The notes beneath the pieces were generated by a model. That model saw only the letters and a list, made by a program, of their open reading frames with translations, did not search any database and had not been told where the DNA came from. 64,000 nt of DNA from Hofstenia miamia (taxonomy: Eukaryota > Xenacoelomorpha > Acoela > Hofsteniidae). The stretch covers positions 159,138-223,137 of the forward strand of contig CABFPE010000602.1 in NCBI GenBank assembly GCA_900660155.1, written 5' to 3'. A program made the translations under genes and the position numbers. Shown one piece after another: positions 37,301-45,149 of the stretch (within the stretch, counting starts at the first letter, position 1; the number at the start of each line of letters is the position of its first letter).

Positions 37301-40300
37301 TACGTTCTTTCTCAACCAACGATAGCTCTTGAAATCTGCACACATGTTTAGGGGTGTCAATAATAAATCAAAATTGAGTACACATCTTAACCCTTTATGT
37401 ACGTTGGTTTTGCAAGGGGATAAAAATCACCCATGTATATTTTTGATATAGTAATGCTATTGTCATGGAGCTTGGCACAAAGGTACCATGGGATAAAAAG
37501 TTGGAAAAAATTCCAAAAATACATTGTTATCCAGACATTTTTGTAGAGAATAGTTTTAACAATTCTTTATATAATTTAGGCAATATTGCCTACGAACAAA
37601 CATACGTACGAGGTCCACATGAATGACGTATTGATGATAATGACGATAAATTTGATTCAACAGGAAAACAACTTGATTCACCGATCTGCCTGAAAGAGTC
37701 AATAAGAATGCCACAGTCAATTTTTTACCATCTAAAAATAATTCAACTAAATTTAGAAACGCACCATGTTCAAAATAATGAAATTAAAATTTGTTTACAA
37801 AAAATAGGCATCACAAAAACAAAAACAAGTTTCAGTAAGACATTAATTCATTGCGTAAGCCAATACCAAGATAAAATGCCATCAATTCATTAAAATTATA
37901 TTTCACATAAAATGTTCGCCTTTCCCTAGAAATAAAATAATACTAACTTTAGTTACACATAAAATGAAACTTGGACAATTCCACATTAGATAATTGCGCG
38001 TATATTTAATAACTAACAATATTTAGTTGTTGATTTGTTGAGGGCATCTGTTAAATCTAAGAATGTATCTGCACGATCTCAAAAACATCACTTAGCACGA
38101 CAGAAAAGTTTTAGAAATAAATCTTCTGGGCATGTGCAATTTGGCTTTATATGTGCCATTGCGTAAAAGATTTAATGCTATAAATAGTATCTATAAACAT
38201 ATATAAAACATAGTAGTTTGGTATTACTTTGTCTAGATATTGCAAACAGTTGCTAAAAGTTTAGTCAACAACAATAAATAATTACTTGCATACTTCGTTA
38301 TAAAATAATTGCAATCTTGACATGGAAATGTCCAACTATGTATACAAGTGCAAAATACCTACACATTTTCATTAGTGTAGAGGTTCCTAATATGTATCTC
38401 GTAATTAGTGGAGTTTCTTGAATACATGTCAATGATTCATTATATTTTGATGACATGTGACAACTGCCAAAACTTGTGCTTTGTTTAATATTACTTGTCA
38501 ACTATTAGTTAGACTGGTTATTGTGTGAATATGGATTATTAGGTAATATTACATTTTAAATATATTAGCCTGAGATTCTCCAGCTAAATGGGAAGTTACC
38601 GGTGAGAGATTTATTCGTGGTTCCTTCTTTAAAGCAGTTCATTCAACAATCCAAAACGAGGAAAGATCATGAAATACATTATTGCCGTGCCTCTAGCAAT
38701 GGGACTCTGCTTGTCTATACATTCCAGTTTATGCTTTCGCTTTATTAAGATGAGATAAATGCACTTGTAACAAAATTTACACGAATTGGACCTAGACTGA
38801 GGAATTACCGGCCAACAACAGACTGAATAATTAGAACAGAAAATTCTTTTACTGAAAAGAATAAGTTATTTACTGGTATAATAACGTATGCTTAACTATA
38901 TTGCAAAGTGCATTGCTTATCGTTTTTTGATGCTTGTACAGGGTCAAAAACGTGAAGAAAAGTTTTTTAATAAAAAGGACAGTTCGGTTGGACCTTAAAA
39001 ACTTACCAATGTACATCATTGATTCAAAATCGTTTAATAATAACCTTCGTGTTGATTGGAAGAAACACTGGTTTTATTGCCAGTTATCATTAATCGTTGA
39101 AAAGCTGAAACTATGTTGCAAATGGTTTGATAATGAGTTTAGGGGGCATATAATTGAATCCCACAACGAAGCAAAATCTTATAATTGCCAATATTCTAAT
39201 ATAAATTTAGTAATAAATCATTAAAGAAGCATCTGTTACCATGACACCTCATAAAAAATATGATTTTCCAAAACTCCCTTTGATTGAATATTGAATATTT
39301 CCTGATATAGCATTATTCTTTACTGTCACTATATCTATAAGCCAGCCGAATCTAAAACCATGGAAACCACCGAGACTAAAATAGGATGAAACTGTTTGTT
39401 TAATACATTTTATAAAAAATGATCCTATTACATGCAGGCAAGAGTAAGTCAACCAAGCAAATTAATTTAAAGTTCACAACAGCGAGTTGCAGGAGCACAA
39501 CCACTGAAAGTTGCATCAGTAAAATAAAAACAACGAACAATGAAAAGTTACGCGATGAAAAATTAAATATTGATCGTTTAAAACAATTCTTTAAAATTGA
39601 ATTTTAATGAATTATTTTCCCTTGGTTTGCTAAATTGTTAAATTTATGTCTCTAGGTAACTCTAATGTATTTCTAAAATAAGGAATGGATATACTACGCC
39701 CCCTGCAGTTGTCACATGCAATTAAAATAATGTTTGTATAAGTCAATAATTTGAAAATTGAACAATTTCGATTTAATGTATCAAATTAACTCAATTGATA
39801 GTAATAAAACAATTTGCAAAATCCTAACATTCAGATTTTGAATTTAACTTTAACTTTTAACACAAGACTACATATCCGCCAATCAGCGGACAATGCATGC
39901 CGTCAACGAATTACAAGCAAGCATCAAAGCCAGTGAACAATACGACGCGTGCATAACTCGATGATGTGATTAGCAGAATTTTCTCATTTTCATTTCATGT
40001 GAAGTCGATGAAAGAGTATAGAGTTGCCGTCAACTTTTACACACTTTTGCAAAAGGAGTATTCTGAAAATCATGCAGAGCATTGTAACTGGTAATGAGAC
40101 TTGGCTGTACACTTACGATCCAGCTTCGAAGGAGTCTAGCAGGGAATGGAGGATGAAGAGTTCAAGTCTCAAAGATACATCGAAACTCTCGCCAACTTGA
40201 GAGAATGCTATTCGTAGTACGAGCCGCGGAATTGTTTTGCAACACAGCAATGAGCCGGCCCAAAAAAGTTCTGCGACAAGGCAAGCAATCAGCCAACATG

Positions 40301-42777
40301 CATTCGAAGTTCTTCCGCATCCAGTGTTCTCACCGGATCTCGCACCCTGTTACTCTCACTTTTTTTCTCAAATGAAGATGATCAAAGGACCCCGATTCGA
40401 AGGGATTTATGAACTCAAGGAAGCGTTCGAAGCTGCGCTCTCTTCAAAACCGTCTGAGTTTTTTAAGGATGCTTTTTTGAAATGGCGCTATCGCGCCGAA
40501 AAGTGCGTCGAAACCAATGGTGACTATATAGAAAAAGTGTGATTTTAATAAAGTTTGATTTGAATAAAGCATTTTTGGACTAATCGTTGTTTTTAAAGTA
40601 AGTTAAAGTTAAATATATATATATTTATACGGGCGCTAAGTATAAATGGCCAAATATATACGAGCGCTTTGGTACAGGTTGTTAAATATATATGGGCGCT
40701 ACGTATTATTTTGAAACGAGACTGGACACTACGCATGCTTTTTCCAAATTTTGACATCAGAAATGGCTTAAGCATTTAGTTTACTGGCACTGGTGAAAAA
40801 ACTGGCCAAAATCGGACATATTCCGGCTGAAATCGGAATTTTTGACATGGCCGGAAGCGGACCTCATTTTCACTGGAAAGAACTGCCAACGACCAAATTT
40901 TTTGAAAATGTAAAAATTAGTTCTAAAATGCGTTCATAGCTGTTGAAATGGCAATAAATCCAATTTTTTTAACATTATTTGTCATTTTTTATATATTTTT
41001 TGAGAAATATTTTGTGTGTGGTTATTAAATGAACCCTAAAGCTATCAGCATACTCAATTTGTGATTTTTTGAAGTCAACCGGCCGAAATGCTTGCGGGCG
41101 CTAAGTATGGGGAAAATCGGTGGTCGCGAGCGCTCAGTATAAACCAGTACTTAGCGCCCGTATAAATATATATATACATATACACCAAAGACATTATTAG
41201 GCCGTGAAGGACGTGAAGGCAAAACAACACACAAAATAAAAAACAAATCAAGTATAGTCATGCAAAAAACATTAACCTAAGTTTGATAATCTTTGGGGCA
41301 ATTTGTTACACTGTGAAGAAAACTTAAAAATCACTAACTACAATGGAATAATTGTAAATCCATGTTTTAAATATTACAGTTTTGTTTAGGAAAGCGAAAT
41401 TAAGATTGATTGTAATTATAACGACTTACTTATCACTTCTAATTAAATACTGATGTTACGATATTTTCTAATTCTCTGAAAGTATCAAGTAATATAATGT
41501 GACCACACCACACATCAAAATAATATACTGATTACTAATGCATATTAATATATTATAATATATCCTGTGATTTTGTGCTTAATTTTAATGAATTTTTGTT
41601 TCTATAGTTATATATACATATATGTCTCCTAAACAATAGTTTCACTTTATATTATAGGTAAAGTAAAACAAATTACAAAAGCATCAAATTTGCAATACTT
41701 TGAGGTAAGGTACGACTAGCGTAAATCTCAAAGAGAAAATTCATTAGCATTTTTATTAGTCCCGGGTATATATTTAATTTATGCCCCCATGGCCCCGCCG
41801 TTACAATCATGTCATTTGAAGTGTTTTTACTTCGATAAAATCAATAAATATTTTTCACAAAGATTTAAATACATAGGCTACAAAAATATAATTTAAATAC
41901 CAAACAAATTATTTTTTTGCATTGAAAAAGAAGTACTTTTTTGTTTGAAAAAGTTCTGATGACTTCATCAAAGTCTACTTTTCGAGCACATTGTAATCCT
42001 ATGCTAAATCTTTGTCCTTAATAACCTTGGTGATACCAATTACCAATAGATTTTGAACCACATGATTCACATGATGATGCACATAAAGAATGTTTAAAAA
42101 AGGCACCAAGTATTTCAGTTCTTGTTTTCAGTCTCAAGTTCATCTTCAAAAGTTTCTCTAATGCTAATTTAACACCTGGTTATATCCTATTTATTAGCGT
42201 ACACGGGCCCCTTTAGACCTCATTGTCTGTAATCCCCTCTTCATGCCCTGCATTTTTACATAATAGATCATAGAGGTTATTAATCTATGCGGAAAATCCT
42301 CAAATTTAAATGAAAATTTATTCAATCTTGAACTAACAACAAAAAAGCATAAGCATAATAGAATACGTCATTCATAGCTTTAAAAATTCAGTTTTATAAA
42401 ATTGTGTGAGTAATTATAAGCACATACATATAAAATGTACCATTAAATGTGTGTTTGTGAGCATTGTCATCTTTTGTCCGTGTAGTGCAAAAGTTTGGTA
42501 GCAGTTTTGGAAACAACAGATCCAAACTGTTTAAGCACGAAATATACGCCATTTGATGGGAACACTTAGAATTTATAGGTTTTGGCCAAAAGGAGGAATG
42601 AACGTTGCAAGCATTTAGAAATGCTATTGTACGATTTCCAATTAGATTATGAGCGAGATGCTCCAGATCATTGCGTGAAACTGGTATGGATAGAATATTT
42701 ATCCAAGATGGGCTATCTCTCCAAGGGCATTCGCTTATTGAACATTGAATAAGTACATCATTTTTGGCAAATTCCTC
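13018..42777 (-). CDS. Xylosyltransferase-like glycosyltransferase (GT14), gene span of 11 exons
   Basis: Peptide-O-xylosyltransferases add the first xylose to proteoglycan core serines from UDP-xylose in the Golgi. I traced 11 minus-strand exons, all with GT/AG ends and agreeing phases: 42441-42777, 37610-37731, 32420-32619, 26393-26538, 25517-25671, 22652-22831, 22137-22353, 21432-21589, about 21091-21235, 18948-19078, 13018-13329. Joined they give about 700 residues that follow human XYLT1/2 throughout: a Cys-rich N-terminal block, the GT14 catalytic core (IHVD, FIINLSESD, SDWFAIGRNFVEYI, ALLPAE, WCGCSP, FFARKFD) and the Xylo_C domain (CPGVWKAY, final Cys pair). The N-terminal membrane anchor and stem exons are not found and may lie above 42777. 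The DWD motif of the mammalian enzymes reads LFD here. Introns carry many transposons, and one holds a complete gene on the opposite strand. Confidence 0.88.
13775..14460. repeat. Repeat with clustered TTAACCGG motifs at both ends
   Basis: Motifs such as TTAACCGGATTTTAACCGG cluster at 13788-13850 and again at 14390-14450, with ordinary AT-rich sequence between. hAT-type non-autonomous elements often carry subterminal motif clusters like this. I could not define terminal repeats or a target duplication. Confidence 0.35.
14490..14910. repeat. Repeat rich in CAGAGC/GCTCCAGCTCTG motifs
   Basis: GAGCTTCGGAGCAGG and TGCTCCGGAGCAC near the left and TCCAGCTCTGCCTCCAGC near the right form opposing motif clusters about 300 bases apart. 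This looks like another non-autonomous element with subterminal motif arrays. The ends were not resolved. Confidence 0.35.
14911..16599. other. XYLT intron sequence without recognised gene
   Basis: Part of the large last intron (13330-18947). A tRNA-like GGTGCAGTGG near 15873 might mark a decayed SINE, but no convincing second promoter box was found. Confidence 0.4.
16600..18100 (-). mobile_element. Decayed hAT-superfamily transposase
   Basis: On the minus strand the frame at 17502-17314 reads KHVTCLAHALHRVVEFI, and 17378-17184 reads QMKHLFEVSGPRKRNFKK and EPIVTRLGT. These resemble the CLAH(A/G)LH block and the following SRVQRF and LTRWGT blocks of hAT/DUF659 transposases. Further on, near 16.8 kb, FLVSVEVERFFSLIRKD resembles the hAT dimerisation motif (SVDVERSFS). 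Stops and frameshifts are frequent, so it is dead. The outer limits are approximate. Confidence 0.6.
18493..18692. mobile_element. Possible short inverted-repeat element
   Basis: CACTAGAATGACAG at the left faces CTGACAT and ATTCTAGTG at the right. The flanks (CTAA and TTTT) do not give a clear duplication. A piggyBac-like origin is possible but unproven. Confidence 0.35.
18948..19078 (-). CDS. XYLT-like exon 10
   Basis: It encodes LDVVAVYDPSGVLAF and NPLCPGVWKAY, matching human VNVIAATYD and LPLRPGVWTVKI of the Xylo_C domain. Acceptor ATTATAG, donor GTATGT. 43 codons after two phase bases, ending in phase 0. Confidence 0.85.
19079..20547. other. XYLT intron sequence without recognised gene
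   Basis: Part of the intron between exons 9 and 10. An open minus-strand frame at 20161-20406 has no recognisable similarity and is not needed to join the flanking exons. Confidence 0.4.
20548..20944. mobile_element. Non-autonomous pogo/Tigger-type (Tc1/mariner superfamily) element
   Basis: The left end reads GAGTAAAACCTCGATTATCC and the right end is the complement of CAGTAAACCCTCGATTATCC. This is the well-known CAGT(A)AAACCTCGATTATCCGGA terminal repeat of pogo/Tigger elements. TA dinucleotides flank it at 20546-20547 and 20945-20946. The 397-bp element has no transposase. It lies in a XYLT intron. Confidence 0.85.
21091..21235 (-). CDS. XYLT-like exon 9 (DWD-motif region)
   Basis: It encodes VTPLFDDKENISRNYHHFI, then LQLVFKWRKLNVEC. 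The human counterpart is VGTDWDAKERLFRNFGGLL, then MQKWGKGPNVTV. The catalytically important DWD of the mammalian enzyme aligns with LFD. Acceptor TGTTTAG. The donor is uncertain: a phase-1 donor at 21089-21090 fits the next exon, but it is a weak site. Confidence 0.75.
21432..21589 (-). CDS. XYLT-like exon 8 (start of Xylo_C domain)
   Basis: It encodes IIELPGKLLRMDGCF, VVHTFNKYELHAEV and LLEYFE. The position matches the first strands of the C-terminal Xylo_C domain. Acceptor GTCTAG, donor GTAACA. Two bases complete Gly, then 52 codons. Sequence similarity is low; phase and order support it. Confidence 0.8.
21669..22014. mobile_element. Non-autonomous hAT element, CAGGGTTTT family, copy 1
   Basis: It starts CAGGGTTTTCTAGTACTCGG and ends GACTCGAAAACTCTG. 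The interior repeats AACTCGAACTCG many times. Flanks AAGAGAAC (21661-21668) and GAGATAAC (22015-22022) agree at 6 of 8. It shares ends and interior with 27386-27667. It sits in the XYLT intron between exons 7 and 8. Confidence 0.75.
22137..22353 (-). CDS. XYLT-like exon 7
   Basis: It starts RNMDKFFARKFDGVI, matching human TARPTFFARKFEAVV. This block closes the catalytic domain and leads into the linker (ISILSQGVQQLF). Acceptor CACTTAG, donor GTAAGA. 72 codons plus one base. Confidence 0.9.
22652..22831 (-). CDS. XYLT-like exon 6 (Cys cluster)
   Basis: It encodes SFYHTLLANSHLC, FVNNDL, GCTCKK and VDWCGCSP, matching human SFFHTVLENSPHC, MVDNNL, GCKCQY and VDWCGCSP, the disulphide-rich end of the catalytic domain. 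Acceptor TTTTTTAG, donor GTTGGC after CAG. The lower boundary is 22652 or 22653. Both ends are in phase 0. Confidence 0.9.
23021..25540 (-). repeat. Minisatellite of thirty 84-bp units containing a splice donor
   Basis: Units start at 23021 and every 84 bases after that. 2520 bases make exactly 30 units and I noticed no difference between copies. Read on the minus strand each unit is 24 bases of exon 5 coding sequence (KYALLPAE) followed by 60 bases of intron starting GTGTGTTCC. Each unit also has pyrimidine-rich AG sites (CCTTTTACATTCAG, and CTTTATTTTACAAG just before the coding part). The reading frame is open through all units, adding 28 residues per unit if unspliced. A repeat this uniform is either young, homogenised, or inflated by assembly. 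Confidence 0.95.
25517..25671 (-). CDS. XYLT-like exon 5, ending in a 30-fold repeated splice donor
   Basis: It encodes NGYSGASDWFAIGRNFVEYI and VFKYALLPAE, matching human DGGSDWFLLNRRFVEYV and FYSYTLLPAE. Acceptor AATTTAG at the 5' end. The first donor (GAG then GTGTGT) is at 25515-25516. The last 24 coding bases and this donor are repeated 29 more times in the 84-bp array below, every copy in frame and without a stop. The next exon begins with SFYHTLL, so the simplest junction (E then SF) uses the first donor or an equivalent one. Confidence 0.93.
26393..26538 (-). CDS. XYLT-like exon 4
   Basis: It encodes PVEVLEEFLSRHRHSNFL and EFISKQGLNMVFWQC, matching human QLVAFLSRYRDMNFL and RFIRKQGLDRLFLEC. 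Acceptor GTTTAG, donor GTAATT. One base completes Gln from exon 3; it ends in phase 1. Confidence 0.92.
26996..28481. mobile_element. hAT-type element, copy A, with a nested insertion
   Basis: It begins CATAGGCGGCTCCTGCGTG and ends with the complement of CAGTGGCGGCTCGTGCATG. Flanks GTTAAAAT (26988-26995) and GTTAAAAC (28482-28489) match at 7 of 8. A related, shorter copy in the opposite orientation is at 36207-36791. It contains a 282-bp element of another hAT family (27386-27667) and a strong hairpin near 27086-27122. No transposase frame survives. It lies in the XYLT intron between exons 3 and 4. Confidence 0.85.
27386..27667. mobile_element. Non-autonomous hAT element, CAGGGTTTT family, copy 2 (nested)
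   Basis: It starts CAGGGTTTTCGAGTACTCGG and ends ACTCAAAAACCCTG. A perfect 8-bp duplication GGTTAGAC flanks it at 27378-27385 and 27668-27675. It is inserted inside the hAT element at 26996-28481, so it jumped later. The interior has the AACTCGAACTCG motifs of copy 1. Confidence 0.9.
28558..29688 (-). mobile_element. Decayed Tc1/mariner-like DNA transposon
   Basis: Terminal inverted repeats of about 32 bp: ATATGGCGTGCCCCAAAAGT at the left and the complement of ATATGGCATGCCCTAAAAGT at the right, next to TA dinucleotides. The minus-strand frame at 29389-29180 encodes a helix-turn-helix segment (RVAEALGFSTNTVARTIAQW) like the DNA-binding N-terminus of transposases. The rest of the coding region is degraded. 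It lies in the XYLT intron between exons 3 and 4. Confidence 0.7.
29689..30408. other. XYLT intron sequence without recognised gene
   Basis: AT-rich intron sequence between two transposons. I see nothing to annotate. Confidence 0.4.
30417..30772. mobile_element. Non-autonomous hAT element with GGCTCGGCTCG motifs
   Basis: The ends CAGACTTGTCAACGAGCCGA and the complement of CAGACTTGTCAACCAGCCGA differ at one base over 20. Flanks GTTTTGCA (30409-30416) and GTTTCGCA (30773-30780) match at 7 of 8. GGCTCG motifs cluster near both ends. No coding capacity in its 356 bp. Confidence 0.88.
31646..31850. mobile_element. Short Tc1/mariner-type MITE
   Basis: The left end CAGGGGTTCTCAAAAGT and the complement of the right end, CAGGGGTGGCCAAAAGT, form a 17-bp terminal inverted repeat. 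Both ends abut TA (31644-31645 and 31851-31852). 205 bp, non-coding. Confidence 0.7.
31851..32419. other. XYLT intron sequence without recognised gene
   Basis: AT-rich sequence just 3' of XYLT exon 3. I see nothing to annotate. Confidence 0.4.
32420..32619 (-). CDS. XYLT-like exon 3
   Basis: It encodes LLQRYENIHF, TVWGSTELLQAHF and FDFIINLSESDLLI, matching human YDNVRV, ATIWGGASLLSTYL and WDFFINLSAADYPI. The INLS-x-x-D motif is a hallmark of the family. Acceptor AATTTAG, donor GTAAGT. Starts in phase 0, ends in phase 2 (CA), completed by G of the next exon. Confidence 0.92.
33215..33497 (+). CDS. SPRY gene exon 1
   Basis: 94 codons plus one base, from ATG through GRAYWEVNPY to a GTATGT donor. 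It contains the first half of the SPRY fold. Confidence 0.8.
33215..37194 (+). CDS. SPRY (B30.2-type) domain protein, SPRYD4-like; three exons, nested in a XYLT intron
   Basis: Exons are 33215-33497, 34499-34683 and 36823-37194, with donors GTATGT and GTAGGT and TTTAG acceptors. Exon 1 ends in phase 1 and exon 2 starts GA, giving Gly; exon 2 ends in phase 0. The product is about 279 residues. The SPRY core is unmistakable: FALKLSDDLTIARH, GRAYWEVNPYG, NYSIGLVYI, ATIGVLLDHDKGILSFYNA, then FSEACIPAFGV. SPRY domains are protein-interaction modules; no catalytic function is implied. The short N-terminus and lone SPRY domain resemble SPRYD4, but a 70-residue C-terminal tail rich in His, Arg and Pro is extra. 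The frame stays open upstream to an acceptor-like site at 33164-33165, so a further 5' exon is possible. All exons lie inside the XYLT intron 32620-37609 on the other strand. Confidence 0.82.
34499..34683 (+). CDS. SPRY gene exon 2
   Basis: It continues ENYSIGLVYITAPVH through SQSWALRRAGTKLLAV to GVLLDHDK, between a TTTTTAG acceptor and a GTAGGT donor. Confidence 0.85.
34863..35333. mobile_element. piggyBac-like MITE in SPRY intron 2
   Basis: The left end CCCATTTCCTACCA follows TTAA (34859-34862). The right end is the complement of CCCATTTCATACCA and is followed by TTAG (35334-35337), one change from TTAA. Internal CCTCAAATGgGGACC and CCTCAAATGAGGACC palindromes sit near both ends. 471 bp, no transposase. 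Confidence 0.6.
35338..36198. other. SPRY intron 2 / XYLT intron sequence without recognised element
   Basis: AT-rich sequence. I see no gene or clear element. Confidence 0.4.
36207..36791. mobile_element. hAT-type element, copy B (short, opposite orientation to copy A)
   Basis: It starts CAGTGGCGGCTCGTGCATG and ends CACGCAGGAGCCGCCTATG. A perfect 8-bp duplication ACGAGAAC flanks it (36199-36206 and 36792-36799). It matches the two ends of 26996-28481 in reverse complement but lacks about 0.9 kb of the interior. The perfect duplication suggests a recent jump. It lies directly before SPRY exon 3. Confidence 0.9.
36823..37194 (+). CDS. SPRY gene exon 3 and stop
   Basis: It begins GILSFYNAQNREHLYTFYSS after a TGTATTTTAG acceptor and ends with TAG at 37192-37194. 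It completes the SPRY domain and adds a polar tail ending RMGNALNSPI. A hAT insertion ends only about 24-31 bases upstream of this exon. Confidence 0.85.
   Translation, partial: GILSFYNAQNREHLYTFYSSFSEACIPAFGVGGGSQVHIQCNNAATPADYITQRPKSHYISREHIPRTKLWSPDRPQHFMYTPDMWRPPHAEKDWDGSWNIPRLQSAAHYNHSRMGNALNSPI
37610..37731 (-). CDS. XYLT-like exon 2 (start of GT14 catalytic domain)
   Basis: It encodes KLTVAFLLTLSGRS, then VVFLLNQIYRHYHQYVIHVD. This is the counterpart of human RIAFVLVVHGRAS followed by AIYHKDHFYYIHVD, the first beta strand and nucleotide-binding region of the fold. Acceptor TTTTTAG, donor GTACGT. 122 bases: two to complete Asp, then 40 codons, ending in phase 0. Confidence 0.85.
37732..40009. 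other. XYLT intron sequence without recognised gene
   Basis: A plus-strand frame at 38934-39224 and other short frames show no recognisable domain. No clear element was defined. Confidence 0.4.
40010..40560 (+). mobile_element. Decayed mariner transposon, 3' part
   Basis: 40072-40200 encodes IVTGNETWLYTYDP, the mariner motif IVTGDETW-x-YDP with the first catalytic Asp changed to Asn. 40237-40542 encodes EVLPHPVFSPDLAPCYSHFF, the C-terminal mariner block (EVLPHPPYSPDLAPSDYHLF) with the last catalytic Asp changed to Tyr, followed by the GDYIEKV terminus. About 30-40 residues between the two blocks are missing and the 5' half is not recognisable. It is inactive. It lies in the XYLT intron between exons 1 and 2. 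Confidence 0.85.
40628..41162. mobile_element. MITE with 15-bp perfect ends, TA target
   Basis: The ends TACGGGCGCTAAGTA and its complement TACTTAGCGCCCGTA are perfect, with TA flanks (40626-40627 and 41163-41164). Further GGGCGCT(A)A motifs lie inside near both ends. 535 bp, no coding frame. It sits in a TA-rich spot directly after the mariner remnant. Confidence 0.75.
41163..42440. other. XYLT intron sequence without recognised gene
   Basis: AT-rich intron sequence. I see nothing to annotate with confidence. Confidence 0.4.
42441..42777 (-). CDS. XYLT-like exon 1 found (Cys-rich N-terminal block)
   Basis: An open frame between a CTAG acceptor and a GTACAT donor. It contains NRTIAFLNACNV and ISCLNSLDLLFPKLLPNFC, which align with the human block containing EAISAL, the CRHKLG segment and RFC that precedes the catalytic domain. 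It ends in phase 1 (AAT G), which joins the next exon (AT GGT) to make Asp. Similarity is weaker than in the other exons, but the phase fit supports it. Confidence 0.7.
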
Positions 42778-43335
42778 CTAGAAAAATTTAATGAAATCTA
42801 TAAAAATTATAAAATCCACGCTCAATATGTACCTAAATAAATTAACTTAAAAAATTGAATACCTTGTATAATTTTCATAATCAAAATAGTAGTTTAAACA
42901 ATTGTGTCTTTGAAACCAAAGCATTGTTCTACTTACTTAATATACAAAATCTGTGCATTTTAAAAATCGTATATAGCATTCATGACTCATACCACAACAC
43001 ATAGAAGCGACATCAGGGAATAAGATCTAATGAACATTTAAGAGATCATCTGAATTCAGAAATTTTTACACATCACCATCAAGCTAAGATTAATTTAAAA
43101 TTTTACTAAGAATTGAACACCCAAAAATAGTGGAGGCAAGAAATATATAAAAGAAACAACAAAGGGTAATTTTTAAATCGACAACAATGCATGATGGCTT
43201 TAAATTTATTCTAAGTGTATGTAATAAGATCATTTATATTTAGTGTAGTTGGTTGTAAATTTATTTACCGTATATTTTGTAAGCTGACGATGATGGTAAC
43301 ACATCGAAATCGATTTTAAAAATTGTCATCACATT

Positions 43336-43336
<1 letters not shown>

Positions 43337-43381
<45 letters not shown>
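43337..43381. repeat. TA microsatellite
   Basis: A pure (TA)n run of about 45 bases. The surrounding 42.8-43.85 kb shows no recognised gene. Confidence 0.9.
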
Positions 43382-43386
<5 letters not shown>

Positions 43387-43856
43387 GAGAGTTGTCAAGA
43401 TTTTTTACCAACAACAACGTTTGTTTCAAAATAAATGTCCGCAGTTGATAATAAAAGTCTGAAATTTCATTAAAAAAATTCCCGCTTTGAAAGAAACTCA
43501 TCAGTATCAAAGCTTTCCAGGAGCTAGAGATTAGGTGCAATAAGTGGTTTACAAACTAATTAGTAATTCACAACTTCTTAAAAAATAGTACCATCGATGT
43601 AAGTGTTATGCACAACTGTATTATTATGTTCATGAGTACAAATATGTCAAAAATATTTCTACACTTTTGATTCAGAAACGATTGCCTTCTTGTAATAAAA
43701 AAAAGTTTAAAGGATTATCACAATAAAATTCTATAATCTAATTTTTTAAACAAAATTAATCTGATAGCATATCTCTAATACATCTAATACAATACAATAC
43801 CTACTAACTTAGACAGCGACCCAGTCTCCTCAAACAAAATGCAACAAATATCCAAA

Positions 43857-44251
43857 TACAGAAGAATCCATTTCATTTAACTAAAAACAAATATAATTAC
43901 TAAATTACACAGGAATTTGCTAAAATAATTTAGCTGAACAAGTAGAGCGCAAAAATATAATGAATTATTGTAAATCTATAAATTAATATCACATTTTAAA
44001 TAAAGTTAGTGATTCAAACTCCTATAAAGTTCAGAGAAATTTANNNNNNNNNNNNNNNNNNNNNTACAGAAGAATCCATTTCATTTAACTAAAAACAAAT
44101 ATAATTACTAAATTACACAGGAATTTGCTAAAATAATTTAGCTGAACAAGTAGAGCGCAAAAATATAATGAATTATTGTAAATCTATAAATTAATATCAC
44201 ATTTTAAATAAAGTTAGTGATTCAAACTCCTATAAAGTTCAGAGAAATTTA
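43857..44251. repeat. 187-bp segment printed twice around a 21-N gap
   Basis: 43857-44043 and 44065-44251 read the same (TACAGAAGAATCCATTTC at the start). The first copy stops at the Ns and the second starts after them. This is an unmerged contig overlap. Confidence 0.9.
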
Positions 44252-44963
44252 GTAAATTCAGAGGTAATTTAGTAAAAACGACTTTCAGTGTGAATTGAAT
44301 TGCAAATTTCAAATATTTACTTTAATGAACACAGATTTTATATCGTAAATTCTACGAATAAAATACATGAGTGTTAGATAGACAAGGATTTCATAATTCC
44401 ACGCTTTAATCAATAAAATATTTGATTTGAAGTAAATTGTACTGATAAAAATTCTATATATCTAAAATATAATATTGAAGTCCACATTTAAATTAAGAAT
44501 TTTATGGAGTAACATTATTTAGCTAATATCATTTTGCCTTACCGTTATTTAACCTATGGAAAATAAGAACTATCGTTATACATTAGAAGAAAATACAACA
44601 TAATTGCTATTCGCAACCCACACAAATGCACATGAACAAATCTTTTAAAACTGCGCTAAAATATGCAGGGTTCTTGAACTTAAATCGAAACTTCGGATGC
44701 TAAAACCTAACCGAGAGTATATTGCGACACATATCTATATTTCACGACAATAAAGCATGTCTAACAATCAAAACGCTTAAAACACAGATCCTGTATTTAA
44801 GAAAAGTAAATTAATTATTGAAATTCTATAAATTTGACAACCGCAAACTCAAGAAAAATCTTATTTGTGAGGCTTTATTGCAGATCAGCGAACTCTGATA
44901 TGTAAACATATTGTTTCTACGCAACACTGTAAATGACGTCATCTAGAATGTAAACTTAAATTC

Positions 44964-45116
44964 TAAATTTTACAATATTTTTTAGACTTAAACCCTAACC
45001 CAAGTCACCACTTGACATTTCTTAAACCTAACCCCTACAACCTAAACCTAAATTTTACAATATTTTATGGAACTAAACCCTAAATCAAGTCACAACTTGA
45101 CGATTCTTAAACCTGT
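44964..45116. repeat. Imperfect 85-bp tandem repeat with CCCTAA motifs
   Basis: TAAATTTTACAATATTTT, then AAACCCTAA and CAAGTCAC-ACTTGAC, occurs twice (from 44964 and from 45049). It resembles the CCCTAACCC interiors of the MITEs at 1.4 and 11.9 kb. Confidence 0.6.
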
Positions 45117-45149
45117 TTATTATAGAGTTTATTAGGTTTTATAGCAAAA

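Noticed and set aside
38669-38758. Small frame starting MKYIIAVPLAMGLCLSIHSS, signal-peptide-like
   Set aside because: Only 29 codons, no support from splice sites or neighbours.
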